A model generated the notes under the pieces. It did not search any database, had not been told where the DNA came from, and saw only the letters and a list, made by a program, of their open reading frames with translations. Shown in pieces: positions 7,790-15,389 of a DNA stretch of 26,687 bases. Position numbers and translations under genes: made by a program. The stretch's first letter is position 1, and every line of letters begins with the position of its first letter. Source of the DNA: an uncultured Oscillospiraceae bacterium (GTDB lineage: Bacteria > Bacillota > Clostridia > Oscillospirales > Oscillospiraceae); contig CAAEEO010000049.1 in NCBI GenBank assembly GCA_900754965.1, forward strand, positions 1 to 26,687. The letters are read 5' to 3'.

Positions 7790-8517
7790 GAGGCATCGGC
7801 ACCATCGTCAATGTCCTGGCCATCCTCGCCGGCGGAACACTGGGTCTGCTGATGAAAGGCGGCCTGAAAGCCCATTACCAGATTGCCCTGGAAAAAGCCA
7901 TGGGTCTGTGTACCATCTTCATCGGCGCCTCCGGCGCATTGGCAGGAATGCTTCATGTAGAGGACGGTGCACTGGTTTCCGGCGGGAGCCTTGTGCTGAT
8001 TCTCTCCATGGTTCTGGGCACTTTGATCGGCGAGTTCTTCGACTTTGACGGAAAATTGGAGCAGTTCGGTCAGTGGCTGAAAAATCGGGCCTCCGACGGG
8101 GAGGACAGCCGGTTTGTGGAGGGCTTTGTCTCTGCCTCTCTGGTGGTCTGCGTGGGCGCCATGGCCATTGTCGGCTCCATCCAGGACGGCCTGTTGGGCG
8201 ACCCCTCCACTCTGCTGACCAAATCGGTGATGGACGGCGTGATCCTTATTGTATTTGCCTCGGCTTATGGCAAAGGCGCGCTGTTTTCCGCCCTGCCAGT
8301 GGGGATTCTCCAGGGCGGTGTGACCCTGGCCGCAGCTCTGCTGGCCAAAGGGAGTCTGCCGCCGGAGATCACAGCAAATCTCTCGTTTTTAGGCTCCGCG
8401 CTGATTTTCTGTGTAGGCATCAACCTGGCCTTCGGCCCCAAATTCCGGGTGGCAAATATGCTCCCTGCCCTGGTGGTAGGCGCATTGCTCACGGCGCTGC
8501 AAAACTGGTTTGCCTGA
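7786..8517 (+). CDS. DUF554 integral membrane protein (YdfK-like)
   Basis: The 243-residue protein has about six to seven hydrophobic helices and matches the DUF554 family: the N-terminal GTIVNVLAILAGGTLGLL, the GxxxxxGE block around LGTLIGEFFD, the central VVCVGAMAIVGSIQDGLLGD and the C-terminal FLGSALIFCVGINL are its hallmarks. Members are of unknown function and are usually annotated as possible transporters. It overlaps the MFS gene by 4 nt, so the two are translated together and may handle related compounds. A terminator follows 20 nt after the stop. Confidence 0.93.
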   Translation: MRGIGTIVNVLAILAGGTLGLLMKGGLKAHYQIALEKAMGLCTIFIGASGALAGMLHVEDGALVSGGSLVLILSMVLGTLIGEFFDFDGKLEQFGQWLKNRASDGEDSRFVEGFVSASLVVCVGAMAIVGSIQDGLLGDPSTLLTKSVMDGVILIVFASAYGKGALFSALPVGILQGGVTLAAALLAKGSLPPEITANLSFLGSALIFCVGINLAFGPKFRVANMLPALVVGALLTALQNWFA

Positions 8518-8537
8518 GCGCTCCATTTTCACAATCA

Positions 8538-8577
8538 AAAACCGGCCCTGTCCCATGTGACAGGGCCGGTTTTATTC
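8538..8577. terminator. bidirectional intrinsic terminator
   Basis: A perfect 15-bp stem (8538-8552 with 8559-8573) closes a 6-nt loop and has an A-tract on one side and a T-tract on the other. It lies between the convergent DUF554 and CoA-transferase genes and can serve both. Confidence 0.9.
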
Positions 8578-8579
8578 TT

Positions 8580-9860
8580 TTATGCTTTCTCCAACGGGCG
8601 TCCGTCAAATTTGCTGTTCCAGTACCGGTTATGCACATCCGACTCCCCGGCCACGCCCACGATGCGTTTGTCCCGCAGCGCCTGGATCTCCTCCGGCGTG
8701 TAACCATATTCCTGCAGCACCGCCAGGGTGTCCTCTCCCACATTCCGGGCCGGCTCCGTATCCGGGGCGCCCGCCAGCCGGAACTGCACCGGGCTGCGAA
8801 CCAGACGCACATCCGTACCGCTGTGTTCATAGTGGACCGGCTGCAGCAGATCCGCTTCCACGGCGGCAGGGTCCTCCGCCACTTCCCGGAATGTCTGGCA
8901 CAGGTCATGGGCAATGTCCAGTTCGTCGAGCATGGCATCCCACTGGGCATAAGTGCCCTGGGCAAAGGCCTCCGTCACCATTTCCGCCAGTTTCCGGTGG
9001 ACCGGCATGGCATCGTTCAGCCGTGCCGTCTGGTGAATCAGTTCCGGGTCAAATCCCAGTCCCTTCGCCAGGCGGGGCCAGTCTTTTTCCCAGTTGCCTG
9101 TATTCAGCGTGAACCACCGGTCGTCGGAAGTCCGATAATTCTGGGTCAGCAGCAACCGGTCTCGGCGATCTTTGGGGTAGGTATCGCCATAGGGTTCCTG
9201 GGCAAACAGCACCGGGAACACCTCCGACCACATACCGGAACCGTACAGACTGGCCGTAACAAACTCTCCCCTGCCCGTCCGCTGTGCTTTCACATAGGCG
9301 GCAATGACCCCCATAGCCAAATAGGTGCCCGTGGGCACATCTCCAATGCCGGTATAGGCCGCCGTGGGCGTCTGCCCCGGTTCCAGCGTGGCGCTGTTGA
9401 GCCCGGTGCGGGAATGATAGGCCGTGTTGTCAAACCCGGCCCGGCCCGCCAGCGGCCCTTTGTATCCGTACCCGGTGACATTGGCGTAAATCAGCCGGGG
9501 ATAGCGCGCATGAAGGGATTCCCAATCCAATCCGGACTGTCTGGCCACATTCTCCCGCATATTGCACAGGAACACATCGGCCCGCTCCAGCAGACGGTGG
9601 AGCACCTCCAGTCCCTCCGGGGTCCGGGTCTCCAGACACAGCTGCCGCTTGTTGCCGTTGATATTGTCATAAAATGGGTTGTCCCCGTTGGTCACGCCCT
9701 GCATCTGCCGGGCCACATACCGCACGGAGTCACCGATCCGCGGCTCAATCCGAACCACATCCGCACCATATTCTCCCAAAATTTTTCCGCAGGTCGGCCC
9801 GGCCACAAATGTGGACAGATCCACCACTTTCATTCCTTCCAGGAAGTCCAGCTTTGCCAT
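8580..9860 (-). CDS. type III (CaiB/BaiF family) CoA-transferase
   Basis: The 426-residue protein matches the CaiB/BaiF family, which moves CoA between carboxylic acids through an aspartyl-CoA intermediate. The N-terminus holds KVVDLSTFVAGPTCGKILGEYGADVVRIEP (11-40), the usual opening. Asp174 in TGIGDVPTG corresponds to the catalytic Asp169 of formyl-CoA transferase. The RTGRGEFVTASLY block follows near 206-219 as expected. The acids it uses cannot be told from sequence. No acyl-CoA dehydrogenase, hydratase or permease lies beside it; it is a single-gene unit. An upstream in-frame TTG at 9890 exists, but ATG 9860 has the better purine-rich ribosome site. Confidence 0.93.
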   Translation of the reverse strand: MAKLDFLEGMKVVDLSTFVAGPTCGKILGEYGADVVRIEPRIGDSVRYVARQMQGVTNGDNPFYDNINGNKRQLCLETRTPEGLEVLHRLLERADVFLCNMRENVARQSGLDWESLHARYPRLIYANVTGYGYKGPLAGRAGFDNTAYHSRTGLNSATLEPGQTPTAAYTGIGDVPTGTYLAMGVIAAYVKAQRTGRGEFVTASLYGSGMWSEVFPVLFAQEPYGDTYPKDRRDRLLLTQNYRTSDDRWFTLNTGNWEKDWPRLAKGLGFDPELIHQTARLNDAMPVHRKLAEMVTEAFAQGTYAQWDAMLDELDIAHDLCQTFREVAEDPAAVEADLLQPVHYEHSGTDVRLVRSPVQFRLAGAPDTEPARNVGEDTLAVLQEYGYTPEEIQALRDKRIVGVAGESDVHNRYWNSKFDGRPLEKA

Positions 9861-9897
9861 AATTTCCCGCCCTTTCCGTTTTTTCAGCAATGACGGT

Positions 9898-9926
9898 ATT
9901 GTATCACATCCCTTCCCGATTGGAAA
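9898..9926 (-). promoter_or_regulatory. promoter of the CoA-transferase gene
   Basis: On the minus strand TTTCCA (9921-9926) and TACAAT (9898-9903) are 17 bp apart, and a TGA just before the -10 gives an extended -10. Confidence 0.6.
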
Positions 9927-9955
9927 GAAAAATTGTCAGATTCATCACAATTTTA

Positions 9956-9984
9956 TTGCTTTTAAGGGACTTTTATGGTATCAT
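9956..9984 (+). promoter_or_regulatory. sigma-A promoter of the lipoprotein gene
   Basis: TTGCTT (9956-9961) and TATCAT (9979-9984) are separated by 17 bp; the ribosome site AAAAGGGGG lies shortly before the ATG at 10019. Confidence 0.7.
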
Positions 9985-10018
9985 GAGCCCATATCAAACC
10001 GAAAAGGGGGACCCTTTA

Positions 10019-10693
10019 ATGAAAATGATGAAACGCCTCTCCGCTCTTCTGGTCGTCGCCATGCTGGCAGTGTGCCTGAGCGCCTGCGGCAGCAGCTTTG
10101 CCGACGATGTGACCCTGCTCGTACAGGGAAATCTGGATGAGCTGTACCTGTGCAAATTCGATCAGGAATATATGGAACTGGTCAACACCACAGAAGAAGA
10201 CTGCATGGACAATTATCTGGGCGGTCTGGAAATGGAAGCGGAAGTTTTTGCTTACTATTTCAACATTACCAATCCTACAGATGAGATCAACGAACAGATC
10301 ATCGAACTGTATAAACAGATTTACTCCCACTCCAAATTCACAGTCAATCCCGCCAGCGAATTGGATGAGAACACCTACGCCGTCAAAGTGCAGGTCTCTC
10401 CCATCGACATTTTCCAGCGCGTGGTAGACGCTGAGGCCGCCGGCGCTCTGGATGACTTCTACGGAAAGTACACCGAGGCCCAGGTCAATGCCATGAGCGA
10501 CGCTGAGTACGCCGCCTATGATGCCGAGTGGGCAAACCGGATTATCCAGCTGTGCTATCAGGAACTGGAGAATGTGGACTACATGGAAGAGCAGTCCCTG
10601 GCTATCCAGGTCAGCAAGGACAGCGACGGTTTCTGGAGCATCACCGACAACGATCTGGCTGCCATTGACGAACTGATCATTTATTACCCCTGA
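10019..10693 (+). CDS. unrecognised secreted lipoprotein
   Basis: The 224-residue protein starts with a classic lipoprotein signal peptide: basic MKMMKR, a hydrophobic stretch and the lipobox LSAC, with the lipid-bearing cysteine at 23. The mature part is strongly acidic and looks mainly helical, with few cysteines and no motif I know. Segments such as TEEDCMDNYLGGLEMEAE and INEQIIELYKQIYSHSKFTV resemble lipoproteins I have seen in gut Clostridia that lack an assigned function. It would be anchored to the outer face of the cell membrane. It is transcribed alone between its own promoter and a terminator. Confidence 0.85.
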   Translation: MKMMKRLSALLVVAMLAVCLSACGSSFADDVTLLVQGNLDELYLCKFDQEYMELVNTTEEDCMDNYLGGLEMEAEVFAYYFNITNPTDEINEQIIELYKQIYSHSKFTVNPASELDENTYAVKVQVSPIDIFQRVVDAEAAGALDDFYGKYTEAQVNAMSDAEYAAYDAEWANRIIQLCYQELENVDYMEEQSLAIQVSKDSDGFWSITDNDLAAIDELIIYYP

Positions 10694-10725
10694 TGTTCAG
10701 CCGGTAAATCTTCCCGTTATTGACC

Positions 10726-10766
10726 CGCCGGGGGGAATGGAAATTCCGTTCCCCCGGCGTTTTTTT
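10726..10766 (+). terminator. intrinsic terminator after the lipoprotein gene
   Basis: A GC-rich stem (10726-10737 with 10749-10759, one bulged G) is followed by seven T residues. Confidence 0.8.
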
Positions 10767-10776
10767 GCGGCCTTGA

Positions 10777-10805
10777 TTGCACATTGCCGGGAATTGTGTT
10801 ATATT
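10777..10805 (+). promoter_or_regulatory. sigma-A promoter of the cation efflux gene
   Basis: TTGCAC (10777-10782) and TATATT (10800-10805) are 17 bp apart; the AGAAGG ribosome site lies 8 nt before the ATG at 10839. Confidence 0.7.
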
Positions 10806-10838
10806 TCCGTGAGAAGAAAGAGAAAGAAGGTTTTTCCC

Positions 10839-12020
10839 ATGACAGCGTTTCTGCTGCATAAATTCGTCCCCAATGCTGAAGATCCCCACGATCCCAAAAC
10901 CCATACCGCCATCGGCAACCTCAGCGGTGTGGTGGGCATCCTGTGCAACCTGTTCCTGTTTGCCGCTAAATTTCTGGCAGGTACCCTCACCGGCAGCGTT
11001 TCCATTACGGCGGATGCCGTCAACAACCTGTCCGATGCCTCCTCTTCCGTGGTGACCCTGGTCGGCTTTAAGCTGGCCTCCCGGCCCGCCGACGAAAAGC
11101 ACCCCTACGGCCACGCCCGCATCGAATATATGGCCGGCCTGGTAGTGGCTGGCATCATTCTGCTCATCGGCTACTCCCTGGCCCAAACTTCCATCGAAAA
11201 GATCCGTCACCCGGAGGCCATCACTTTCTCCACCCTGTCCCTGGCCATTCTGGTGCTGTCCATTCTGATCAAACTCTGGCTGAGCCATTTCAACACTGTT
11301 TTGGGCCGCCGCATCGGCTCCACCACTCTGCTGGCCACCGCTGCGGACAGCCGGAACGATGTAATCTCCACCGGCGCCGTTCTCATCAGCTGCCTGATTG
11401 CCCGGTTCACTGATCTGACCACGGACGGTTGGATGGGTCTGATTGTGGCCGCCTTCATTTTGTACAGCGGCGTGGGCATCGCCCGGGACACCATCTCCCC
11501 CCTGTTGGGCCAGGCCCCGGACCCTGTGCTCGTGCAGCATATTCATGACACCATTATGGCCCGCCCCGAAATTCTGGGCGTACACGACATTATCGTCCAC
11601 GACTACGGCCCCGGCCGACTGTTCGCCACCGCCCATGCGGAAATCGATTATCGGGCAGATGTGATGTCCAGCCATGAGGTACTGGACGAGTTGGAATACC
11701 AGTTCCGGAAAGAGGACCATCTGGAAGTGACCCTCCATTATGACCCCATCGTCACAGATGACCCGGAACTCAATGGTCTGCGGCAGGCTGTAGACGAGGC
11801 GCTGCACAGCGTGGACCCCCGACTCAGCGCTCACGATGTCCGTATGGTCAAAGGCGAGCGGCAGTCCAACCTGATTTTCGATGTGCTGCTGCCCTTTGGC
11901 GATGAACTGCTGGAGGACATCATCCGGGAAAAAGTGCAAAGCGCCATCCACTCGGATACCCACCGCTATGTCCCCGTCATCAACTTTGATGTGGATCTGG
12001 CCGGGTACACCAAGCAGTAA
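10839..12020 (+). CDS. cation diffusion facilitator (probable Mn2+ type)
   Basis: The 393-residue protein has six membrane helices followed by a long cytoplasmic C-terminal part. The metal site is visible: Asn62-x3-Asp66 in helix 2 and Asp170-x3-Asp174 in helix 5. Zinc exporters normally have a histidine in the helix 5 motif, so the all-Asp DxxxD form points to manganese (MntE-like) efflux; this is inference from family knowledge. The loop HPYGH (88-92) is the CDF signature. The C-terminus (about 223-393) exceeds the usual 80-residue dimer domain and appears to hold a second, related alpha/beta unit. It has its own promoter and is followed by the uppP promoter. Confidence 0.92.
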   Translation: MTAFLLHKFVPNAEDPHDPKTHTAIGNLSGVVGILCNLFLFAAKFLAGTLTGSVSITADAVNNLSDASSSVVTLVGFKLASRPADEKHPYGHARIEYMAGLVVAGIILLIGYSLAQTSIEKIRHPEAITFSTLSLAILVLSILIKLWLSHFNTVLGRRIGSTTLLATAADSRNDVISTGAVLISCLIARFTDLTTDGWMGLIVAAFILYSGVGIARDTISPLLGQAPDPVLVQHIHDTIMARPEILGVHDIIVHDYGPGRLFATAHAEIDYRADVMSSHEVLDELEYQFRKEDHLEVTLHYDPIVTDDPELNGLRQAVDEALHSVDPRLSAHDVRMVKGERQSNLIFDVLLPFGDELLEDIIREKVQSAIHSDTHRYVPVINFDVDLAGYTKQ

Positions 12021-12041
12021 CCCCATCCCGTCATTTCTCTG

Positions 12042-12083
12042 CGCCGGAAAAGGATTGTTTTCTTTTCCGGCGTCTGCTATAAT
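12042..12083 (+). promoter_or_regulatory. uppP promoter embedded in an inverted repeat
   Basis: TTGTTT (12055-12060) and TATAAT (12078-12083) are 17 bp apart. An 11-bp perfect inverted repeat (12042-12052 with 12062-12072) surrounds the -35 element, which falls in its loop, while the right arm lies in the spacer. The hairpin is not followed by a T-run, so it is not a good terminator for the upstream gene, although it may weakly act as one. Confidence 0.65.
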
Positions 12084-12117
12084 ACTCCCCGCGTTCCCGC
12101 GCAGAAAGGCGGTTTCT

Positions 12118-12939
12118 ATGGAAGAACTTGAATTATGGAAAGTAATCATCATCGGCATCGTGGAAGGCATCACCGAATGGCTGCCCATCAGCAGCACCGG
12201 CCACATGCTGCTGTTGGATGATTTCATCTCTCTGCAAATGACAGAGGCCTTTAAGGAAATGTTTTTTGTCGTCATCCAGTTGGGTGCGATTTTGGCTGTG
12301 GTAGTCGTTTTCTGGAAACAGATGTGGCCTTTCCGGTTTCAGGAAAAACCGGTGATTCAAAAGCCTATCTTCTCCATGTGGTTCCATGTGGCGGCGGCCT
12401 GTGTTCCCTCCGCGCTGCTGGGACTGCTGCTGGATGATTTTCTGGAAGAGCACTTTGGCCATCCCCTGTCCATTGCCGTCATGCTCATTGTCTACGGCGT
12501 AGCGTTCATTGTCATTGAAAACTGGAACAAGCGCCGCACCCCAAAAGTGGAGACCATTGACGGCATTTCCTACAAGACGGCAATCCTCATCGGTCTGTTT
12601 CAGGCCCTGGCCATGATCCCCGGCACCTCCCGCTCCGGTGCGACCATTGTGGGTGCGCTGCTGCTGGGCGTATCCCGGACGGCAGCTGCGGAATTCACCT
12701 TCTTTCTGGCCGTCCCCACCATGCTGGGCGCCAGTCTGCTGAAACTGGTGAAATTCGGTTTTGCCTTCACTTCCACGGAGCTGATTACCCTGTTGGTGGG
12801 TATGGCCATGGCTTTTGCGGTCTCGGTTCTGAGCATCAAGTGGCTCATGTCCTATGTTCGTCGGCATGACTTCAAAGTGTTTGGCTGGTATCGCATCGTT
12901 CTGGGTGCAGTGGTCATTCTGTACACCCTGCTGAAATAA
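12118..12939 (+). CDS. uppP: undecaprenyl-diphosphatase (BacA type)
   Basis: The 273-residue membrane protein removes a phosphate from undecaprenyl diphosphate, recycling the lipid carrier for peptidoglycan and other wall polymers; the family also gives bacitracin resistance. The two catalytic regions are intact: EGITEWLPISSTGH (16-29) with Glu16, Glu20, Ser26 and His29, and PGTSRSG (168-174) with Arg172. Around eight membrane helices are evident and the length is standard. The ATG at 12118 has AAAGG about 9 nt upstream. It is a single-gene unit with its own promoter and a strong terminator. Confidence 0.96.
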   Translation: MEELELWKVIIIGIVEGITEWLPISSTGHMLLLDDFISLQMTEAFKEMFFVVIQLGAILAVVVVFWKQMWPFRFQEKPVIQKPIFSMWFHVAAACVPSALLGLLLDDFLEEHFGHPLSIAVMLIVYGVAFIVIENWNKRRTPKVETIDGISYKTAILIGLFQALAMIPGTSRSGATIVGALLLGVSRTAAAEFTFFLAVPTMLGASLLKLVKFGFAFTSTELITLLVGMAMAFAVSVLSIKWLMSYVRRHDFKVFGWYRIVLGAVVILYTLLK

Positions 12940-12944
12940 AAACT

Positions 12945-12976
12945 GCGTGGGCGGAAGTTTCCGCCCACGCTTTTTT
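12945..12976 (+). terminator. intrinsic terminator of uppP
   Basis: A stem of about 11-12 bp (12945-12956 with 12959-12970) with a very short loop is followed by six T residues, 6 nt after the uppP stop. Confidence 0.9.
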
Positions 12977-13000
12977 ACATACAATATCCTTTTGGTGATT

Positions 13001-13038
13001 AAAAAAGCCGGAGCAAACGCTACAGCGTTTGCTCCGAC
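13001..13038 (-). terminator. intrinsic terminator of the tRNA-Leu gene
   Basis: On the minus strand a perfect 11-bp stem (13010-13020 with 13025-13035) with a 4-nt loop leads into a T-run (the A-run at 13001-13006). It begins within 5 nt of the tRNA 3' end. Confidence 0.85.
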
Positions 13039-13039
13039 T

Positions 13040-13126
13040 TGGTGCCGGCAGCCGGAATCGAACCGGCACGGTGTTGCCACCGAGGGATTTTAAGTCCCTT
13101 GCGTCTACCTATTCCGCCATGCCGGC
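13040..13126 (-). tRNA. tRNA-Leu (anticodon UAA)
   Basis: The 87-nt gene folds as a class II tRNA. The acceptor stem pairs GCCGGCA with TGCCGGC, followed by the discriminator A and an encoded CCA. The anticodon loop is CTTAAAA with anticodon TAA at 13090-13092 (minus strand), on the AGGGA/TCCCT stem. A long variable arm (CGGTG/CACCG with a GCAA loop) and the GGTTCGATTCC T-arm are both present. These features identify a leucine tRNA reading UUA and UUG. It is transcribed alone. Confidence 0.97.
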
Positions 13127-13143
13127 AAATGGCACTGTACCAT

Positions 13144-13172
13144 ATTTTATCATCCCGGCTCTGCTCTGTCAA
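13144..13172 (-). promoter_or_regulatory. sigma-A promoter of tRNA-Leu
   Basis: On the minus strand a perfect TTGACA (13167-13172) and TAAAAT (13144-13149) are 17 bp apart, placing the start about 10 nt before the tRNA. Confidence 0.8.
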
Positions 13173-13235
13173 GAAACAGGCCGGGACTTTTTGCCCCCGT
13201 TCTCCCGCCTCCATCCAGTGAGTCTGATTTTACTG

Positions 13236-13264
13236 TTGCGGAAACTGTCTATATTTGATATAAT
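13236..13264 (+). promoter_or_regulatory. sigma-A promoter of the recJ-relA operon
   Basis: TTGCGG (13236-13241) and TATAAT (13259-13264) are 17 bp apart. Transcription near 13271 gives a structured leader of about 94 nt. Confidence 0.75.
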
Positions 13265-13287
13265 GTATAGTTAAGAAAAAGACGCTC

Positions 13288-13347
13288 TTCGGTGCGGTCT
13301 ACGCACCGAACGGACTGCTGCACAGACCGATTTCCGGATGTGCAGCA
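13288..13347 (+). promoter_or_regulatory. structured leader of recJ (two hairpins)
   Basis: Hairpin 1 is a perfect 9-bp stem (13288-13296 with 13302-13310) with a 5-nt loop. Hairpin 2 is a perfect 9-bp stem (13316-13324 with 13339-13347) with a 14-nt loop and ends 4 nt before the ribosome site AGGGG (13352-13356). CGGTCT at 13295-13300 is complementary to AGACCG at 13324-13329, so the hairpin 1 loop could pair with the hairpin 2 loop. Neither hairpin has a T-run. I do not recognise a known riboswitch or T-box. Confidence 0.6.
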
Positions 13348-13364
13348 TAACAGGGGATATGGAT

Positions 13365-15377
13365 ATGTCAGTCAATAATTGGGAAATCCCATATCGGCCG
13401 GTGACCCTCGAGGATTACCCCGGCGTGCGGCCGCCTCTGCTGGAGGCGGTTCTTGCCCTGCGTGAAATCCCCCCGGAACAGGCTCAGGAATTTTTAAGCC
13501 CCGGCCCGGAGGCCATGGGCGACCCCATGACCATGCGGGATATGCCGCAGGCCGTGGCCCGCATCAAACAGGCCATTGAAAATAAGGAAACCGTCATGGT
13601 ATACGGCGACTATGATGTGGACGGCATCACCTCCCTGTGCCTGCTGACCAGTTATCTGCGCAGCCAGGGACTGGCCTGCCGTGCCTATATCCCCGACCGA
13701 ATGGAAGAGGGATACGGCGTGAATCGGCAAGCCGTGGAGAAGTTCGCCCAGGAGGGCGTAACCCTGATGATTACGGTGGACTGCGGCATCACTGCCGCAG
13801 CGGAAGTGGAATTTGCCAAATCTCTGGGCATGGATGTGGTCATCACCGACCACCATGAGTGCCGAGGATTCCACCTGCCGGAGGCCGTGGCTGTGGTAGA
13901 CCCCAAGCGGGAGGACTGCCCCTACGGATACGACGGGTTTGCCGGGTGCGGCGTGGCATTCAAACTGGTGTGCGCCCTCTCCGGAGACCCTCTGGAAATG
14001 CTCCGGCAGTACGCCGATCTGGTGGCCGTCGGCACCGTGGCAGATGTGATGCCTCTGGTGGGCGAAAACCGCTTTCTGGTGCGGGCCGGACTGACCAAAC
14101 TCGTCCAAAATCCCCGCCCCGGCTTTGCCGCACTGATTGAAAAGACGCTGGCTCCCGGGCGGGAACTGACCGCCTCAGCCATCAGTTTCTCCATCGCGCC
14201 CCGCATCAATGCCGCCGGGCGGCTGGGACAGACCCGGTATGCCGTGGAACTGATGATGACGGAAGATCAGACCCGGGCCGACCAGATGGCTCAGACTCTG
14301 TGCGATCTCAATGCCCGCCGTCAATCCATAGAGCAGGATATCTGGCAGGATGCCGTGGCCATGATGGAACAGCAGCCGTCAGGCACTCCCATCGTTCTGG
14401 CCAGCGACCACTGGCACAAAGGCATCGTGGGCATCACCGCCTCCCGACTGGCCGAGCAGTTCAATGTGCCCTCAGTGATGATCTGTCTGGACGGAGATGA
14501 GGGGAAAGGCTCCTGCCGGAGTTACGGAAACTTTGACCTGTTTTCCGCGCTTTCCGCCTGTTCGGAATATCTGGAAGGATTCGGTGGGCACGCACTGGCT
14601 GCCGGCCTGTCAATCCGGCGGGAGGAACTGGCCGCTTTTCAGCAGGCGTTCCGGGAATATTACCTTCGCTGCCCGCCCGGCGATCTGCCGGATCTCCGCT
14701 GCGAACTGCACATCGGCGATCCCCGGCTCCTGACGGAGGCCTGTGTGGAATCCATCGAAGAGATGGAACCTTACGGAAACGGAAATGCCAAACCCCTGAT
14801 GTGTATTACCGGGGCAACGCTGGAGGGCGCTATTCCCATCGGCGGCGGCAAACACCTGCGCCTGAAACTCCGGCGGGGCCGACACCTGTATGACGGCGTG
14901 TTCTTCGGCCACACCATGGAGCAGTTGGGACTGCACACCGGTGACCGGGTGGATGTGGCATTCACCCCCCAGATCAACCGCTATCGGGATCAGCGCTCCG
15001 TCCAACTGTTGGTGACGGCACTGCGCAGCACCGATGACACCCCTCTCTGCCGGCGGCTGCTGTCCGGGGAGCGGCCCGCTCCCCTGGAGATTGCCGATCT
15101 GCTCCCCAGCCGCAAGGAATTGGGCGCTGTCTGGCGCCGTCTGGAGCGAGTCGGCGGCACGGTCTCTTTCACCCCCGCAGAGGCGGCCGCTCTTTCCATT
15201 CCCGGCCTGACGCCGGGCAAGATTTGCGTATGCATCCGCATCTTCCAGGAGATCGGTTTGATCTGCGGCCGTTTTGAGCAGGATCAGTATGTGGCGCAGA
15301 TCGTCCCCGGACACGGGAAAGCCGATCTGCACAATTCGGCGCTCCTGCGGTATTTGGAACATTTACAAACGATATGA
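13365..15377 (+). CDS. recJ: single-stranded-DNA-specific exonuclease RecJ
   Basis: The protein has 670 residues from the chosen start. RecJ degrades single-stranded DNA 5' to 3' in recombination and repair. The DHH phosphoesterase motifs are intact: GDYDVDG (81-87, Asp82, Asp84, Asp86), VDCG (138-141), and TDHHE (161-165). The DHHA1 part carries SDHWHKGIVGI near 348-356 and the GGH at 407-409. An OB-fold and a C-terminal extension follow, as in Firmicute RecJ. ATG 13365 is preferred because AGGGG lies 8 nt upstream; in-frame ATGs at 13359 and 13338 are too close to it or precede it. It opens the recJ-relA-dtd operon, and relA follows after 12 nt. Confidence 0.96.
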   Translation: MSVNNWEIPYRPVTLEDYPGVRPPLLEAVLALREIPPEQAQEFLSPGPEAMGDPMTMRDMPQAVARIKQAIENKETVMVYGDYDVDGITSLCLLTSYLRSQGLACRAYIPDRMEEGYGVNRQAVEKFAQEGVTLMITVDCGITAAAEVEFAKSLGMDVVITDHHECRGFHLPEAVAVVDPKREDCPYGYDGFAGCGVAFKLVCALSGDPLEMLRQYADLVAVGTVADVMPLVGENRFLVRAGLTKLVQNPRPGFAALIEKTLAPGRELTASAISFSIAPRINAAGRLGQTRYAVELMMTEDQTRADQMAQTLCDLNARRQSIEQDIWQDAVAMMEQQPSGTPIVLASDHWHKGIVGITASRLAEQFNVPSVMICLDGDEGKGSCRSYGNFDLFSALSACSEYLEGFGGHALAAGLSIRREELAAFQQAFREYYLRCPPGDLPDLRCELHIGDPRLLTEACVESIEEMEPYGNGNAKPLMCITGATLEGAIPIGGGKHLRLKLRRGRHLYDGVFFGHTMEQLGLHTGDRVDVAFTPQINRYRDQRSVQLLVTALRSTDDTPLCRRLLSGERPAPLEIADLLPSRKELGAVWRRLERVGGTVSFTPAEAAALSIPGLTPGKICVCIRIFQEIGLICGRFEQDQYVAQIVPGHGKADLHNSALLRYLEHLQTI

Positions 15378-15389
15378 GAAGGTGACGAT

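Noticed and set aside
10677..12275. 532-codon open frame on the minus strand opposite the cation efflux gene
   Set aside because: It lacks any family resemblance and is fully antisense to a gene with clear CDF motifs; similar shadows lie opposite the LUD, UppP and YgiQ genes.
13271..13364. T-box or known riboswitch before recJ
   Set aside because: No T-box sequence, no terminator/antiterminator pair and no known aptamer consensus could be recognised.
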